From: Gemmatimonadaceae bacterium
Lineage (GTDB): Bacteria; Gemmatimonadota; Gemmatimonadetes; Gemmatimonadales; Gemmatimonadaceae
Direction of reading: 5' to 3'
DNA length: 64,000 bases
Assembly (NCBI GenBank): GCA_016742275.1
Contig: JACVCD010000011.1
Span: 1 to 64,000, forward strand
Numbering within the stretch: position 1 is the first letter of the stretch; each line of letters begins with the position of its first letter. A model generated the notes under the pieces. That model ran no database searches, was not told the origin of the DNA, and saw only the letters and a program-made list of their open reading frames with translations. The position numbers were made by a program, and so were the translations under genes. Shown piece after piece: positions 26,300 through 35,245 of this stretch.

Positions 26300-28089
26300 A
26301 CGCTGGCCATCCCGGCGAGCATGCCCGCCACCGGCTTCTTGAGGTCGAAGAGTTGCATGTCCCACGCTGCCGTGGGGCATCGTTCCGCGCAGAGTCCGCA
26401 ATGCAGGCACACGTCTTCGTCCTTCACCATCACCCGTTTGGTCTGCGGCAGCGCGTCAGACACGTACACCGCCTGATCCATGTTGGCGGCCGGTGCAGAC
26501 AGGCGCGTGCGTAGATCCGCTTCCGACGTGCCGTTTGTGGTAATGGTGAGACAACTCGTGGGACACACATCGACACAGGCGTCACACTCGATGCACTGCG
26601 ACGCCGTGAACTGCGTCTGGATATCGCAGTTGAGACAGCGTCCCACTTCCGTGGCGATCTGTTCGGCGGTGAAACCGAGTTCCACTTCAGTGACGAGATC
26701 TTTGAAGCGCGTGGCGAGATCCTCGTGCTTCATCTTCGCGCGCTTGGCGCCTTCGTAGTCGTTGTCGTACGCCCATGAATGCATGCCCACCTTGGCACTG
26801 ACCAAGGTCATGCCATACGGCGGACGATCATTCACATCGCGTCCATGACACTGCGCATCGATGGAGATGGCTGTGGCATGTCCGTGCGCGACGGCCCAGA
26901 TGATGTTTTCGGGACCCCACGCCGCGTCACCACCAAAGAACACCTGCGGGTGCGTGCTCTGATGCGTGGTCTTGCTCACCTTCGGCATACCCTTGCCATC
27001 AAACTCGACGCCGATATCACGCTCGATCCACTCGAACGCGTTGTCCTGGCCGATGGCGAGAATGACCTGATCACACGGCATGATGATGGTGCCGGTGACG
27101 GTGCTCGTCTGCTTACCCGAAGCATCTTCGGTCCACTGCAGCACTTCGAACTCCATGCCAACCAGCTTGCCGTTCTCGATCACCATGCGCTTGGGCGCAT
27201 GATTTTCGATGATTTCGACTTGCTCTTCCTCTGCGTCCTCGAGCTCCCACGGCGAAGCCTTGAAGTGCTTGCGACCACGACGCGCAATGACCTTCACGTC
27301 GGTTGCGCCAAGGCGCTTGGACGTGCGGCAGCAGTCCATAGCCGTGTTGCCTACACCGATGATGATGACACGCGGTCCGAGCTTTTCGATGTGACCGAAG
27401 TGCACGTTGGCGAGGAACTCGATGCCGATGTGCACCTGTTCCGGCGCATCCCACCGACCGGGGATATCGAGTTCCTTGCCCTTGGGTGCACCACTGCCAA
27501 CGAACACGGCATCGTAGCCTTCGTCGAGCAAACCTTTGAGGCTCGTGACGGCCGTGCCGTACTTCATCGTCGCGCCCATGTCGATCACGTACGCGCATTC
27601 CTCATCGAGCACCTGCGAGGGCAGGCGGAATGACGGAATGTTGATGCGCATGAGACCACCTGGTGTCGCATTGCGCTCGTAGATCGTGACGTCGTAGCCG
27701 AGTGGCAACAAGTCATTCGCAACGGTGAGCGACGCGGGGCCCGCGCCGACGAGCGCGACGCGCTTGCCATTCTTGACTGGTGGAGCCTTGGGCAGGAACG
27801 CGCTGATCTCGTCGCGATGATCGGAGGCAACGCGCTTCAGTCGACAGATCGCGACCGGCTTCTCCTCGACACGACCGCGACGACACGCGGGCTCGCAGGG
27901 ACGGTCACACACACGTCCAAGAATGCCGGGAAAAACATTGGATTCACGGTTGAGCAGGTACGATTCCGTGTACCGGCCCTGAGCGATCAGGCGAATGTAT
28001 CCAGGAACGTTCGTATGGGCCGGACAGGCCCACTGGCAATCCACGACCCGGTGGAAGTATTGCGGGTCGGAGACATCGGTCGCTGCCAT
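26296..28089 (-). CDS. GltD/NfnB-like FAD oxidoreductase with C-terminal ferredoxin domain
   Basis: FeS flavoprotein related to the small subunit of glutamate synthase and to NfnB (597 aa). The N-terminal cysteine-rich domain (DCQWACPAHTNVPGY, RVCDRPCEPACRRG) binds [4Fe-4S] clusters. Two nucleotide-binding motifs follow (VALVGAGPASLTVANDL for FAD; VIIIGVGNTAMDCCR for NAD(P)H). After residue 480 a two-cluster ferredoxin domain follows (CIECDACVDVCP and CLHCGLCAERCP). As first gene of the kor operon it probably takes electrons from KorAB and reduces NAD(P)+. It is not glutamate synthase: no large subunit is nearby. AAGGAG lies upstream of ATG 28089. Confidence 0.85.
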   Translation of the reverse strand: MAATDVSDPQYFHRVVDCQWACPAHTNVPGYIRLIAQGRYTESYLLNRESNVFPGILGRVCDRPCEPACRRGRVEEKPVAICRLKRVASDHRDEISAFLPKAPPVKNGKRVALVGAGPASLTVANDLLPLGYDVTIYERNATPGGLMRINIPSFRLPSQVLDEECAYVIDMGATMKYGTAVTSLKGLLDEGYDAVFVGSGAPKGKELDIPGRWDAPEQVHIGIEFLANVHFGHIEKLGPRVIIIGVGNTAMDCCRTSKRLGATDVKVIARRGRKHFKASPWELEDAEEEQVEIIENHAPKRMVIENGKLVGMEFEVLQWTEDASGKQTSTVTGTIIMPCDQVILAIGQDNAFEWIERDIGVEFDGKGMPKVSKTTHQSTHPQVFFGGDAAWGPENIIWAVAHGHATAISIDAQCHGRDVNDRPPYGMTLVSAKVGMHSWAYDNDYEGAKRAKMKHEDLATRFKDLVTEVELGFTAEQIATEVGRCLNCDIQTQFTASQCIECDACVDVCPTSCLTITTNGTSEADLRTRLSAPAANMDQAVYVSDALPQTKRVMVKDEDVCLHCGLCAERCPTAAWDMQLFDLKKPVAGMLAGMASV

Positions 28090-28221
28090 GTGGCGGGGCT
28101 CCTTGCGGGGAGAGTGTGGCTGGCTCTCGCTAGCATGTGCTTGGGACCGTCACTCGGCAAGAAGGGAAAGGCTGACTGCGCGAGTGAAAACACATGTTTG
28201 TACGTGCGTCGGCAGGAATGC

Positions 28222-29256
28222 TCAGGGAGCGGTCGTCCGATGCTGTCGTCGCCAGGCACCGGGACCAACACCTTGCACACGCGTAAACGCCTTGGCGAAT
28301 GCCACTGGGTTGGCATACCCCACATGTTCGGCGACGGTCGCCACACTTTCTTCGCTGGCCTCGAGACGCAGTGCCGCCTGGGTCATGCGCCAACGGGTCA
28401 CGTACATGAGCGGCGGTTCGCCGACGAGACGCGTGAACAAGGCGGAAAAAGCCGAACGGGACATGTCCACGGACTGGGCCAGACTGTCGACCGTCCAGGA
28501 TTCGGCGGGACGCGCGTGGATGAGACGCAGGGCGCGACCAATGTTGGGATTCACGACGGCATGCAGACCGCAGGTATGAGCGCCCGCGTTCGCGATCCAG
28601 TATCGCAGTGCGTGAATGAGCAGCAGGTCAGCCAATCGGGCCAGAACGATGTTGGAGCCAGGTCCCGGCGCCGCGCTTTCGCCCAAAATGAGCGGCATGA
28701 TGCCGGCCAGCGGCGAGCCGGGAACGGCCGCAGAGGCGGGAATGTGCAGGATGGCGGGAAATGTGCCGAGCAGCGGGTTGCCCGCGGCGCTTCCTCCAAA
28801 CCGAAAATGCCCAATCACCAGCGAGGTGACGGGGCCGTCCCCTCCAAATACGGCGTGATCGCCGATCCAGGGCCTGGGACAGGCCTGATGATCGAGCTCG
28901 AGGGGGGCGGTCTTGGTGGATGGGTGATCGACCAGCCAGTGCGCCTGCCCGCGGGGCAACAGCAGAATGTCGCCGGCCGACAGGGCCACCGGTGGATAAG
29001 GCTGAGCCGGTCCGTGAGGGCCTTCCGGGATTGTCCCCGCGACCTGCACCCAGCCCCCACCGCGTGCCACCACGTAAAAGCTCAGCGTGCCGGATGCCGG
29101 CAAACCAATACGCCAGGGAGCACCCAGGTCCATGCGCCCATACATCGACGTGGTGAGGTGGGCGGAGGCGAGGATCTCACTGACCACATCAACGCCAGAT
29201 GCGTGTTCGTCCAATTTGATTGGACGATTAGGCTCAAAATGTGGACTGTTCGGCAT
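28222..29256 (-). CDS. AraC-family transcriptional regulator with cupin sensor
   Basis: DNA-binding regulator (344 aa). The N-terminal half resembles the AraC-type cupin sensor (LSAGDILLLPRGQAHWLVD). The C-terminal about 100 residues hold the two AraC helix-turn-helix units (WTVDSLAQSVDMSRSAFSAL; then VATVAEHVGYANPVAFAKAF). It is divergent from the doxX-pirin pair, with only 59 nt between starts, so these are its likely targets and it may regulate itself. The ligand is unknown. Confidence 0.88.
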   Translation of the reverse strand: MPNSPHFEPNRPIKLDEHASGVDVVSEILASAHLTTSMYGRMDLGAPWRIGLPASGTLSFYVVARGGGWVQVAGTIPEGPHGPAQPYPPVALSAGDILLLPRGQAHWLVDHPSTKTAPLELDHQACPRPWIGDHAVFGGDGPVTSLVIGHFRFGGSAAGNPLLGTFPAILHIPASAAVPGSPLAGIMPLILGESAAPGPGSNIVLARLADLLLIHALRYWIANAGAHTCGLHAVVNPNIGRALRLIHARPAESWTVDSLAQSVDMSRSAFSALFTRLVGEPPLMYVTRWRMTQAALRLEASEESVATVAEHVGYANPVAFAKAFTRVQGVGPGAWRRQHRTTAP

Positions 29257-29315
29257 AGTTGATCTTCATATCACCAGGCTTATTCCGTCAAGTCTTTCCC
29301 CTCACGGAGTATGTC

Positions 29316-29861
29316 ATGACGTTCGTTCCGGCGGTTTCCGGTCCTGTTCCGGGCCTCGAAGTTGGGTTGGGTTTGTTGATCGCGCGTCTGGTGGTGGGCG
29401 GCTACATGGCTGCGCACGGGGCGCAGAAGTTATGGGGCTGGTTTGGCGGCTACGGTCTCGATGCCACGGCCGGGTTTTTCGAGGGCATTGGCTATCGTCC
29501 GGGACGCCTCTTCGTGGCCATGGCGGCGGGTACCGAGGTGCTGAGCGGCCTACTGGTGATGCTTGGGTTGTTGGGCCCCGTTGGTCCCGCACTGATGATC
29601 GCGGTCATGATCGTGGCGGCCGTCACGGTGCATTGGGCGCACGGCTGGTTTGTGGCGAGCAACGGTATAGAACTCACGCTGATGTTTTCGAGTAGCGCGG
29701 TGGTGTTGGCGCTGACTGGGTTTGGTTCGCTGTCACTCGATCACGTGTTGCAGCTGACCGGGTACTTCACACCGACGTTGACGAGTCTCGTGATAGTCGG
29801 TGGTCTCATTGGTGGAGTGGTGGGTTTGGCCATTCGTTCACCGCAGGTGCAAGAGAGCTGA
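29316..29861 (+). CDS. DoxX family membrane protein
   Basis: Integral inner-membrane protein (181 aa) with four to five hydrophobic helices and the DoxX/TQO small-subunit-like pattern LLIARLVVGGYMAAHGAQKL. Members are linked to redox or sulfur stress but the reaction here is unknown. ATG 29316, with GGAG a few nt upstream, is preferred over the TTG at 29259. It is followed after 3 nt by the pirin gene and is probably controlled by the divergent AraC regulator. Confidence 0.82.
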   Translation: MTFVPAVSGPVPGLEVGLGLLIARLVVGGYMAAHGAQKLWGWFGGYGLDATAGFFEGIGYRPGRLFVAMAAGTEVLSGLLVMLGLLGPVGPALMIAVMIVAAVTVHWAHGWFVASNGIELTLMFSSSAVVLALTGFGSLSLDHVLQLTGYFTPTLTSLVIVGGLIGGVVGLAIRSPQVQES

Positions 29862-29864
29862 GTC

Positions 29865-30743
29865 ATGATCGGGACAATCGTTGGTGGTGCGCCGGCTCGA
29901 CGTGTACGTGGTGTGATTGATGTCCCACCACATACACCAGGCTTTGGCGGCGAAGGACATCTGGCATCGTTCGTGATCAAGCCGGATCGCTTCAGCGAGC
30001 AGGATCCATTTCTCGTTCTGGCGGATGACATGCTGGATATGCCACCGGGAGCCAATGTCGGCGGCGCGCATCCGCATGCCGGTTTCGAGATCGTCACCTA
30101 TGCCGTATCGGGCCATCTGGACGAAGGGCCGGAGGGTGAACTGCACGAGGGTGATGTGCAATTCACGACGGCCGGAATGGGTGTCGTACATGGTGAGCAG
30201 GTGCGCACCCATCAACCCACACGCATTCTGCAGCTCTGGGTCGCGTTGCCCGAGTCGCAACAGTGGACGGTGCCGGGGGTGAGTGTCATGCGCCGCGCGC
30301 AGGCGCAGCATTTGAGCGCATCCGGTGTGGACGTGCGTCGGTATCGGCCAGACACTGGCGCATCGCACACCATTGTGCCTGTCACAGTCGTTGACATCCG
30401 ACTCGATCCAAATGCGCGTCATGCGCTCGATGTGCCCGCCGCAGATACGGCCTTTGTCTATGTTCTGGAGGGCGCAGTGTCGATCGGCGGCGATACGGCT
30501 GTCGAAGCCGGGCAGGTGGCATGGTTCTCTCCACTTGGCGGCGCAGGAGACAGCACGGTGTTGTTCGAATCCGGAGCACAGGGCGCACGCCTGGTGCTCT
30601 ATTCGGCCCCGCCGCAGGGTGGCACTGTGACCATGCACGGGTCGTTCGTGGGACGCACGCCATCCGATATCTCGCGGATGTTTCGTGCGTATGCGCGCGG
30701 AGAATTCACGCGCGCGGGTTCAATCGGGGTGCGGGAGTACTGA
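29865..30743 (+). CDS. Pirin family protein
   Basis: Bicupin, probably Fe-dependent, cytosolic protein (292 aa). The N-terminal cupin has the metal-binding pattern GGAHPHAGFEIVTYAVSG and, further on, TAGMGVVHGE, typical of pirins; a second pirin C-terminal cupin follows (about residues 175-275). Some pirins act as quercetinases, others as regulators; nothing here decides. The stop codon lies inside the loop of the terminator hairpin at 30729-30754. Confidence 0.9.
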   Translation: MIGTIVGGAPARRVRGVIDVPPHTPGFGGEGHLASFVIKPDRFSEQDPFLVLADDMLDMPPGANVGGAHPHAGFEIVTYAVSGHLDEGPEGELHEGDVQFTTAGMGVVHGEQVRTHQPTRILQLWVALPESQQWTVPGVSVMRRAQAQHLSASGVDVRRYRPDTGASHTIVPVTVVDIRLDPNARHALDVPAADTAFVYVLEGAVSIGGDTAVEAGQVAWFSPLGGAGDSTVLFESGAQGARLVLYSAPPQGGTVTMHGSFVGRTPSDISRMFRAYARGEFTRAGSIGVREY

Positions 30744-30754
30744 CACTCCCGCAC
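30729..30754. terminator. Hairpin overlapping the pirin stop codon
   Basis: Perfect 10-bp inverted repeat (arms 30729-30738 and 30745-30754), with the TGA stop of the pirin gene at 30741-30743 inside the 6-nt loop. It lies between convergent genes and probably ends both transcripts, although the T-tract is poor on each side. Confidence 0.6.
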
Positions 30755-30762
30755 TCCGCATT

Positions 30763-31230
30763 TCAGTTCCCTCCGTCGCCGCCAGCGCCGAGATGCAACG
30801 CGATCTGGCGCAACATGAGTGACCAGCCCTTTTCTGTCTGAGGCACCCACTCGGCCCAGCGAACGTCCATACTGTGCACGATGGTGGCGCGACATCCGCT
30901 GGCGAGCGGTTCAATGGTGAGCGTGACGACGGAGTTGTTCTCCCGCTCCTCTTCTTCGGACGTGAACCAGGTAAAGACGAGCTTTCGCGGGCGGTCGATC
31001 TCGCGGTAGTACCCCCAATGCACCGCTTCACCATCGGCGCGCATGTCCGAGAACGTGAACTTGCCGCCGACCCGGGCATCGATCTCGATGCGGCGAACGT
31101 CGGTTACTGGTCCGCCAACCGGCTGCGCCACCCACGAGCGGACCTTGGCCGGGTCGAGCCATGCATCGAATACCCGCTCGGCAGACGCGCGGAATTCGTG
31201 AACCGTTCGCGCCTCGATTCGATTCGCCAT
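30763..31230 (-). CDS. AHSA1/SRPBCC domain protein
   Basis: Hydrophobic-pocket START-like protein (155 aa) of the activator-of-Hsp90-ATPase-1-like family. Visible family features are FRASAERVFDAWLDPAKVRSW near the N-terminus and GWSLMLRQIALHL at the C-terminus. No catalytic role can be given. ATG 31230 lies one nt after the arsR-type gene's stop; the frame upstream to 31257 overlaps that gene. This regulator/AHSA1 pairing is very common and usually forms one operon. Confidence 0.85.
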   Translation of the reverse strand: MANRIEARTVHEFRASAERVFDAWLDPAKVRSWVAQPVGGPVTDVRRIEIDARVGGKFTFSDMRADGEAVHWGYYREIDRPRKLVFTWFTSEEEERENNSVVTLTIEPLASGCRATIVHSMDVRWAEWVPQTEKGWSLMLRQIALHLGAGGDGGN

Positions 31231-31231
31231 C

Positions 31232-31609
31232 TTACTCTTCCTCGTGAATGGGTTCATCGCCTGCTGTGTCGCGCGCCGCGTCTTCCGCCGTCAACAGATC
31301 ATCGATGGCCTGCAGTCGACTTGCCCAGTACGTCTGCTGCGAGGCAATCCATTGTTGTGCTGCCGCCAGTGGCTCCGGGCGAAACCGCAGCGTGTGTTCA
31401 CGCCACGAAACACGGCGCTCGATCAGTCCGGCCCGTTCGAGCATCCGGATGTGCTTGCTGATCGAGTTCAGTGAGATTGGGAATGCGGCGGCTACATCGG
31501 TGACTCGCGCCTCCGACACCGCCAGCCGTTGCAGTATTTGTCGACGTACGGGATCCGCGATCGCGATGAGTGTGCGATCCAGGTCTCCCGTTGCCCCATC
31601 GTAGCGCAT
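31232..31609 (-). CDS. ArsR-family winged-helix regulator
   Basis: DNA-binding repressor (125 aa) with the ArsR fold: ADPVRRQILQRLAV, then the recognition helix region FPISLNSISKHIRMLERAGL and the wing. The metal-binding cysteine pair of true ArsR/SmtB sensors is absent, so it likely responds to something other than thiol-bound metals. It is the first gene of a two-gene operon with the AHSA1 protein. A good sigma70 promoter and an inverted repeat lie directly upstream, suggesting self-repression. Confidence 0.9.
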   Translation of the reverse strand: MRYDGATGDLDRTLIAIADPVRRQILQRLAVSEARVTDVAAAFPISLNSISKHIRMLERAGLIERRVSWREHTLRFRPEPLAAAQQWIASQQTYWASRLQAIDDLLTAEDAARDTAGDEPIHEEE

Positions 31610-31611
31610 TG

Positions 31612-31629
31612 TTCACCCCTTTAGGTGAA
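31612..31629 (-). promoter_or_regulatory. Probable operator of the ArsR-type regulator
   Basis: Inverted repeat TTCACC-N6-GGTGAA directly upstream of the regulator's ATG (31609) and abutting its -10 box. It overlaps the Shine-Dalgarno AGGGG. The position fits autorepression by the ArsR-type protein. Confidence 0.65.
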
Positions 31630-31657
31630 TGATAGAAGCGACGTAATCAATTGACAA
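31629..31657 (-). promoter_or_regulatory. Sigma70-type promoter of the arsR-AHSA1 operon
   Basis: On the minus strand TTGTCA (plus 31652-31657) and TATCAT (plus 31629-31634) are separated by exactly 17 nt. Predicted transcription begins about 12 nt before the ATG at 31609. Confidence 0.7.
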
Positions 31658-31718
31658 GACTTCGCGCCCTCTCAGAGGGGAAATCAACGCTAGGTCCGTG
31701 CACTTCATATATTCGAGC

Positions 31719-31799
31719 ATGACGCACGAGTACCGCCCCACCTCGCTGTTCGCCTCCGCCTTTGCTTCCGCGCCGGTCCCGGCCGCCGGAGACCGCTGA
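31719..31799 (+). CDS. Possible 26-codon leader ORF ahead of icmF
   Basis: Small open frame read by hand: ATG 31719 to TGA 31797-31799, its stop overlapping the icmF ATG (TGATG). The peptide starts [15 protein letters not shown] and is Ala/Pro-rich with no known motif. A TATATT box (31708-31713) would place transcription start at or next to this ATG, giving a leaderless message. It has no Shine-Dalgarno. It could be a coupled leader or chance. Confidence 0.3.
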   Translation: MTHEYRPTSLFASAFASAPVPAAGDR

Positions 31800-34700
31800 T
31801 GACTACTAGCACGCCGCCGCTCCCGCGCACGTCTGGCAATCGGACTACCGCCGTCGCCCCGACACCGGCTTCCGCCGATTCGTCACCGCCGGAGCACTAC
31901 CGGGCCCGCCACACGATCCGCATTGTCACCGCCGCTTCGCTCTTTGACGGCCACGACGCGTCGATCAACATCATGCGGCGCATCCTCCAGGCCAGCGGCG
32001 CCGAGGTCATCCACCTCGGCCATGACCGTTCGGTGGACGAGGTGGTAGCCTGCGCCATCCAGGAGGACGCCAACGCCATCGCGATGACGTCGTACCAGGG
32101 CGGCCACGTCGAGTACCTCAAGTACATGCATGATCGGCTGGAGGCCGAGGGCTGCGGCCACATCCGCATCTTTGCTGGCGGTGGCGGTGTGATTCTGCCT
32201 GACGAAGTTCGCGAGCTCGAGGCCTACGGCATCGAGCGCATTTACTCGCCGGACGACGGCCGCTCGCTGGGGCTGCAGGGCATGATCGACGACCTGCTGC
32301 GCCGCTGCGACTTTGCGACCGGCAAGGATGTCACGGCTCAGGACGTTGAGGCCGCTCGCCAGCGCGAACCGCGCTCCATCGGACGCCTCATCTCGGCGGC
32401 GGAAAATTTCCGCGATGAACACACCGGGCTGCTCGATTCCATCCGCGCCGATGCCGTCACGCGTCCGGTACCCGTGCTTGGCATCACCGGCACTGGTGGC
32501 GCGGGCAAGTCGTCGCTGGTGGACGAACTGGTGCGCCGGTTCCTCATGGATCACCCCGATCGCACCATCGGCATCATTTCGGTGGATCCCAGCAAGCGTC
32601 GCACGGGTGGGGCGCTGCTCGGCGATCGCATTCGCATGAACGCCATTCACACGCCGCGTGTGTACATGCGTTCGCTCGCCACGCGTCAGGCCAACCTGGC
32701 CTTGTCGGGTCACGTACGCGATGCGCTGGCCGTGCTCACCATTGCCGGTTTCGATCTCATCATCCTCGAGACGTCGGGCATTGGACAGAGTGACACGGAA
32801 ATCGTGGATCACTCCGATGTCTCGCTGTATGTGATGACGCCCGAGTACGGCGCGGCAACGCAGCTCGAGAAGATCGACATGCTCGACTTCGCCGATGTGG
32901 TGGCCATCAACAAGTTCGACAAGCGCGGCGCGCTCGATGCGCTGCGTGATGTGCGCAAGCAGTATCAGCGCAATCACAAGCGCTTCACACAGCCGGCGGA
33001 TTCGATGCCGGTGTTTGCCACCATTGCGTCGCAGTTCAACGACCCCGGTACCACGCGACTCTATCGTGCGGTGATGGAGCGGGTCGTCGAGAAAACGAGT
33101 GCTTCGCTGGCGCCGACAATCACGGCAGCCGGAGACTCGGAGAAGGTCCGCATCATTCCACCGGAGCGTGCACGGTATCTCGCTGAGATTTCCGAGACGA
33201 TTCGCGCCTACAATCGCCGCGCAGACGAGCAGAGTGCGTTGGCGCGTCAGGTGCAGGCGATGCGTGAGTCGGAGTTGTTGCTCGGTGACGACGAAGCCGC
33301 GTCGATCGTGCGCACGCGGCGCGAAGAGCTGGAGCGCAAGCTCGACGGTGAATACCGGGCAATGCTGGAGAACTGGCCGGCCACCCGTGAAGCGTATGCC
33401 GGTGATGAGTTCGTGTATCAGGTGCGCGGAAAGGATGTGCGCGTGCCGATCACGACCGAAACATTGTCCCGCAAGTCGGTGCCGAAGGTTGCACTCCCGA
33501 CATACACGGGATGGGGCGACCTGCTGCGTTGGATGCTGCAGGAAAATCTACCGGGTAGCTTCCCGTATACGGCCGGCGTATTCCCGTTCAAGCGCGAAGG
33601 TGAAGATCCGACGCGCATGTTTGCGGGTGAGGGTGGCCCGGAGCGCACCAATCGCCGCTTCCACTATGTGTCGCACGGCTTGCCGGCGCATCGTCTTTCA
33701 ACGGCGTTTGACTCGGTCACGCTATACGGCAATGACCCGGCTACGCGTCCCGACATCTACGGCAAGATCGGCAACTCGGGTGTCAGCGTCTGCTGCCTCG
33801 ACGATGCCAAGAAGCTCTATTCGGGCTTTGATCTGGCCGCTCCGACGACGTCGGTGTCGATGACGATCAACGGCCCGGCGCCGATGCTCACGGCGTTCTT
33901 CATGAACGCGGCCATCGATCAGCAGTGCGAGAAGTACATTCGCGCGAACGGTATGGAGGCCGAAGTCGAAGCGAAGCTCGAAGCCTTCTTCAGCGAGCGT
34001 GGCACGCCGCGCCCGCGTTACGAGGGACCGCTGCCCGAGGGGAATGACGGTCTGGGTCTCATGCTGCTGGGTGTGACGGGCGACCGTGTGCTGCCGCGGG
34101 AGGTGTACGACCGCATCAAGAAGGAAACGATGTCGGCGGTGCGCGGCACGGTACAGGCGGACATCCTCAAGGAAGATCAGGCACAGAATACGTGCATCTT
34201 CTCGACCGAGTTCTCGCTCAAGCTGATGGGCGACGTGCAGGAGTATTTCACGCACAACGATGTGCGGAACTTCTACTCGGTGTCGATCTCGGGCTACCAC
34301 ATTGCCGAGGCGGGTGCCACGCCCATTACGCAGTTGGCGTTCACGCTGGCCAACGGCCTGACGTACGTCGAGTACTACCTGTCGCGTGGACTGCCCATCG
34401 ACAGCTTCGCGCCCAACCTGTCGTTCTTCTTCTCGAACGGCGTGGACCCCGAGTACGCGGTCATCGGACGTGTGGCGCGGCGTATCTGGGCCAAGGCCAT
34501 CAAGCTCCGGTACGCCGGCGCTGCGCGTTCGCAGATGCTCAAGTATCACGTGCAGACCAGCGGACGTTCGCTGCATGCGCAGGAGATCGCCTTCAACGAC
34601 ATTCGCACCACGTTGCAGGCGCTCTACGCGATCTTTGACAACTGCAATTCGCTGCACACCAACGCATACGACGAAGCCATCACCACGCCCACCGAAGAAA

Positions 34701-35242
34701 GTGTGCGGCGAGCCATGGCCATCCAGCTCATCATCAATCACGAATTCGGTCTCGCCAAGAACCAGAATCCGTGGCAGGGCTCCTTCATCATCGAGCAACT
34801 CACCGACCTCGTGGAAGAGGCCGTGCTGCAGGAGTTCGAGCGCATCAGTGAGCGTGGCGGTGTGCTGGGCGCGATGGAGACCATGTACCAGCGCGGCAAG
34901 ATCCAGGAAGAGTCGCTGCATTACGAAACGCTCAAGCACGACGGACGCTTCCCGGTGATTGGCGTGAACACGTTCCTGTCTAAGGACGGTTCACCGACCA
35001 TGCTGCCGGCCGAAGTGATTCGTTCGACCACGGAAGAGAAGGACGCACAGATCGCGACGGTGGACGCGGTGCACGCGTGCTACGCGAACGAGCGCGGCGC
35101 CGCCCTGGCTCGCCTTCGTGACCGGGCGTTGGCCAACGTCAACGTCTTCGAGGAGCTGATGGAGACGACCAAGGTGTGCACGTTGGGTGAAATCGCGCGC
35201 GCGCTGTTTGAAGTGGGTGGGCAGTATCGCCGCAACATGTAG
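31799..35242 (+). CDS. icmF: Fused isobutyryl-CoA mutase IcmF
   Basis: B12-dependent acyl-CoA mutase interconverting isobutyryl-CoA and n-butyryl-CoA (1147 aa). Order: B12-binding domain with base-off histidine H52 ([10 protein letters not shown]); MeaI-type GTPase chaperone with P-loop at 228-239 ([12 protein letters not shown]); mutase domain from about 550. Two substrate-pocket residues argue against methylmalonyl-CoA: F595 (VFPFKR) replaces the mutase tyrosine, and Q796 (EDQAQNT) replaces the carboxylate-binding arginine seen in the neighbouring MutB. A pivalyl-CoA mutase variant is not excluded. ATG 31799 has GGAG 8 nt upstream. First gene of the icmF-mutA-mutB-meaB operon. Confidence 0.95.
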   Translation: MTTSTPPLPRTSGNRTTAVAPTPASADSSPPEHYRARHTIRIVTAASLFDGHDASINIMRRILQASGAEVIHLGHDRSVDEVVACAIQEDANAIAMTSYQGGHVEYLKYMHDRLEAEGCGHIRIFAGGGGVILPDEVRELEAYGIERIYSPDDGRSLGLQGMIDDLLRRCDFATGKDVTAQDVEAARQREPRSIGRLISAAENFRDEHTGLLDSIRADAVTRPVPVLGITGTGGAGKSSLVDELVRRFLMDHPDRTIGIISVDPSKRRTGGALLGDRIRMNAIHTPRVYMRSLATRQANLALSGHVRDALAVLTIAGFDLIILETSGIGQSDTEIVDHSDVSLYVMTPEYGAATQLEKIDMLDFADVVAINKFDKRGALDALRDVRKQYQRNHKRFTQPADSMPVFATIASQFNDPGTTRLYRAVMERVVEKTSASLAPTITAAGDSEKVRIIPPERARYLAEISETIRAYNRRADEQSALARQVQAMRESELLLGDDEAASIVRTRREELERKLDGEYRAMLENWPATREAYAGDEFVYQVRGKDVRVPITTETLSRKSVPKVALPTYTGWGDLLRWMLQENLPGSFPYTAGVFPFKREGEDPTRMFAGEGGPERTNRRFHYVSHGLPAHRLSTAFDSVTLYGNDPATRPDIYGKIGNSGVSVCCLDDAKKLYSGFDLAAPTTSVSMTINGPAPMLTAFFMNAAIDQQCEKYIRANGMEAEVEAKLEAFFSERGTPRPRYEGPLPEGNDGLGLMLLGVTGDRVLPREVYDRIKKETMSAVRGTVQADILKEDQAQNTCIFSTEFSLKLMGDVQEYFTHNDVRNFYSVSISGYHIAEAGATPITQLAFTLANGLTYVEYYLSRGLPIDSFAPNLSFFFSNGVDPEYAVIGRVARRIWAKAIKLRYAGAARSQMLKYHVQTSGRSLHAQEIAFNDIRTTLQALYAIFDNCNSLHTNAYDEAITTPTEESVRRAMAIQLIINHEFGLAKNQNPWQGSFIIEQLTDLVEEAVLQEFERISERGGVLGAMETMYQRGKIQEESLHYETLKHDGRFPVIGVNTFLSKDGSPTMLPAEVIRSTTEEKDAQIATVDAVHACYANERGAALARLRDRALANVNVFEELMETTKVCTLGEIARALFEVGGQYRRNM

Positions 35243-35245
35243 GTG

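Noticed and set aside
26296-28089. Glutamate synthase small subunit (gltD) annotation
   Set aside because: No gltB in the window, an added ferredoxin tail, and an ATGA link to korA point to an electron-transfer partner of KorAB instead.
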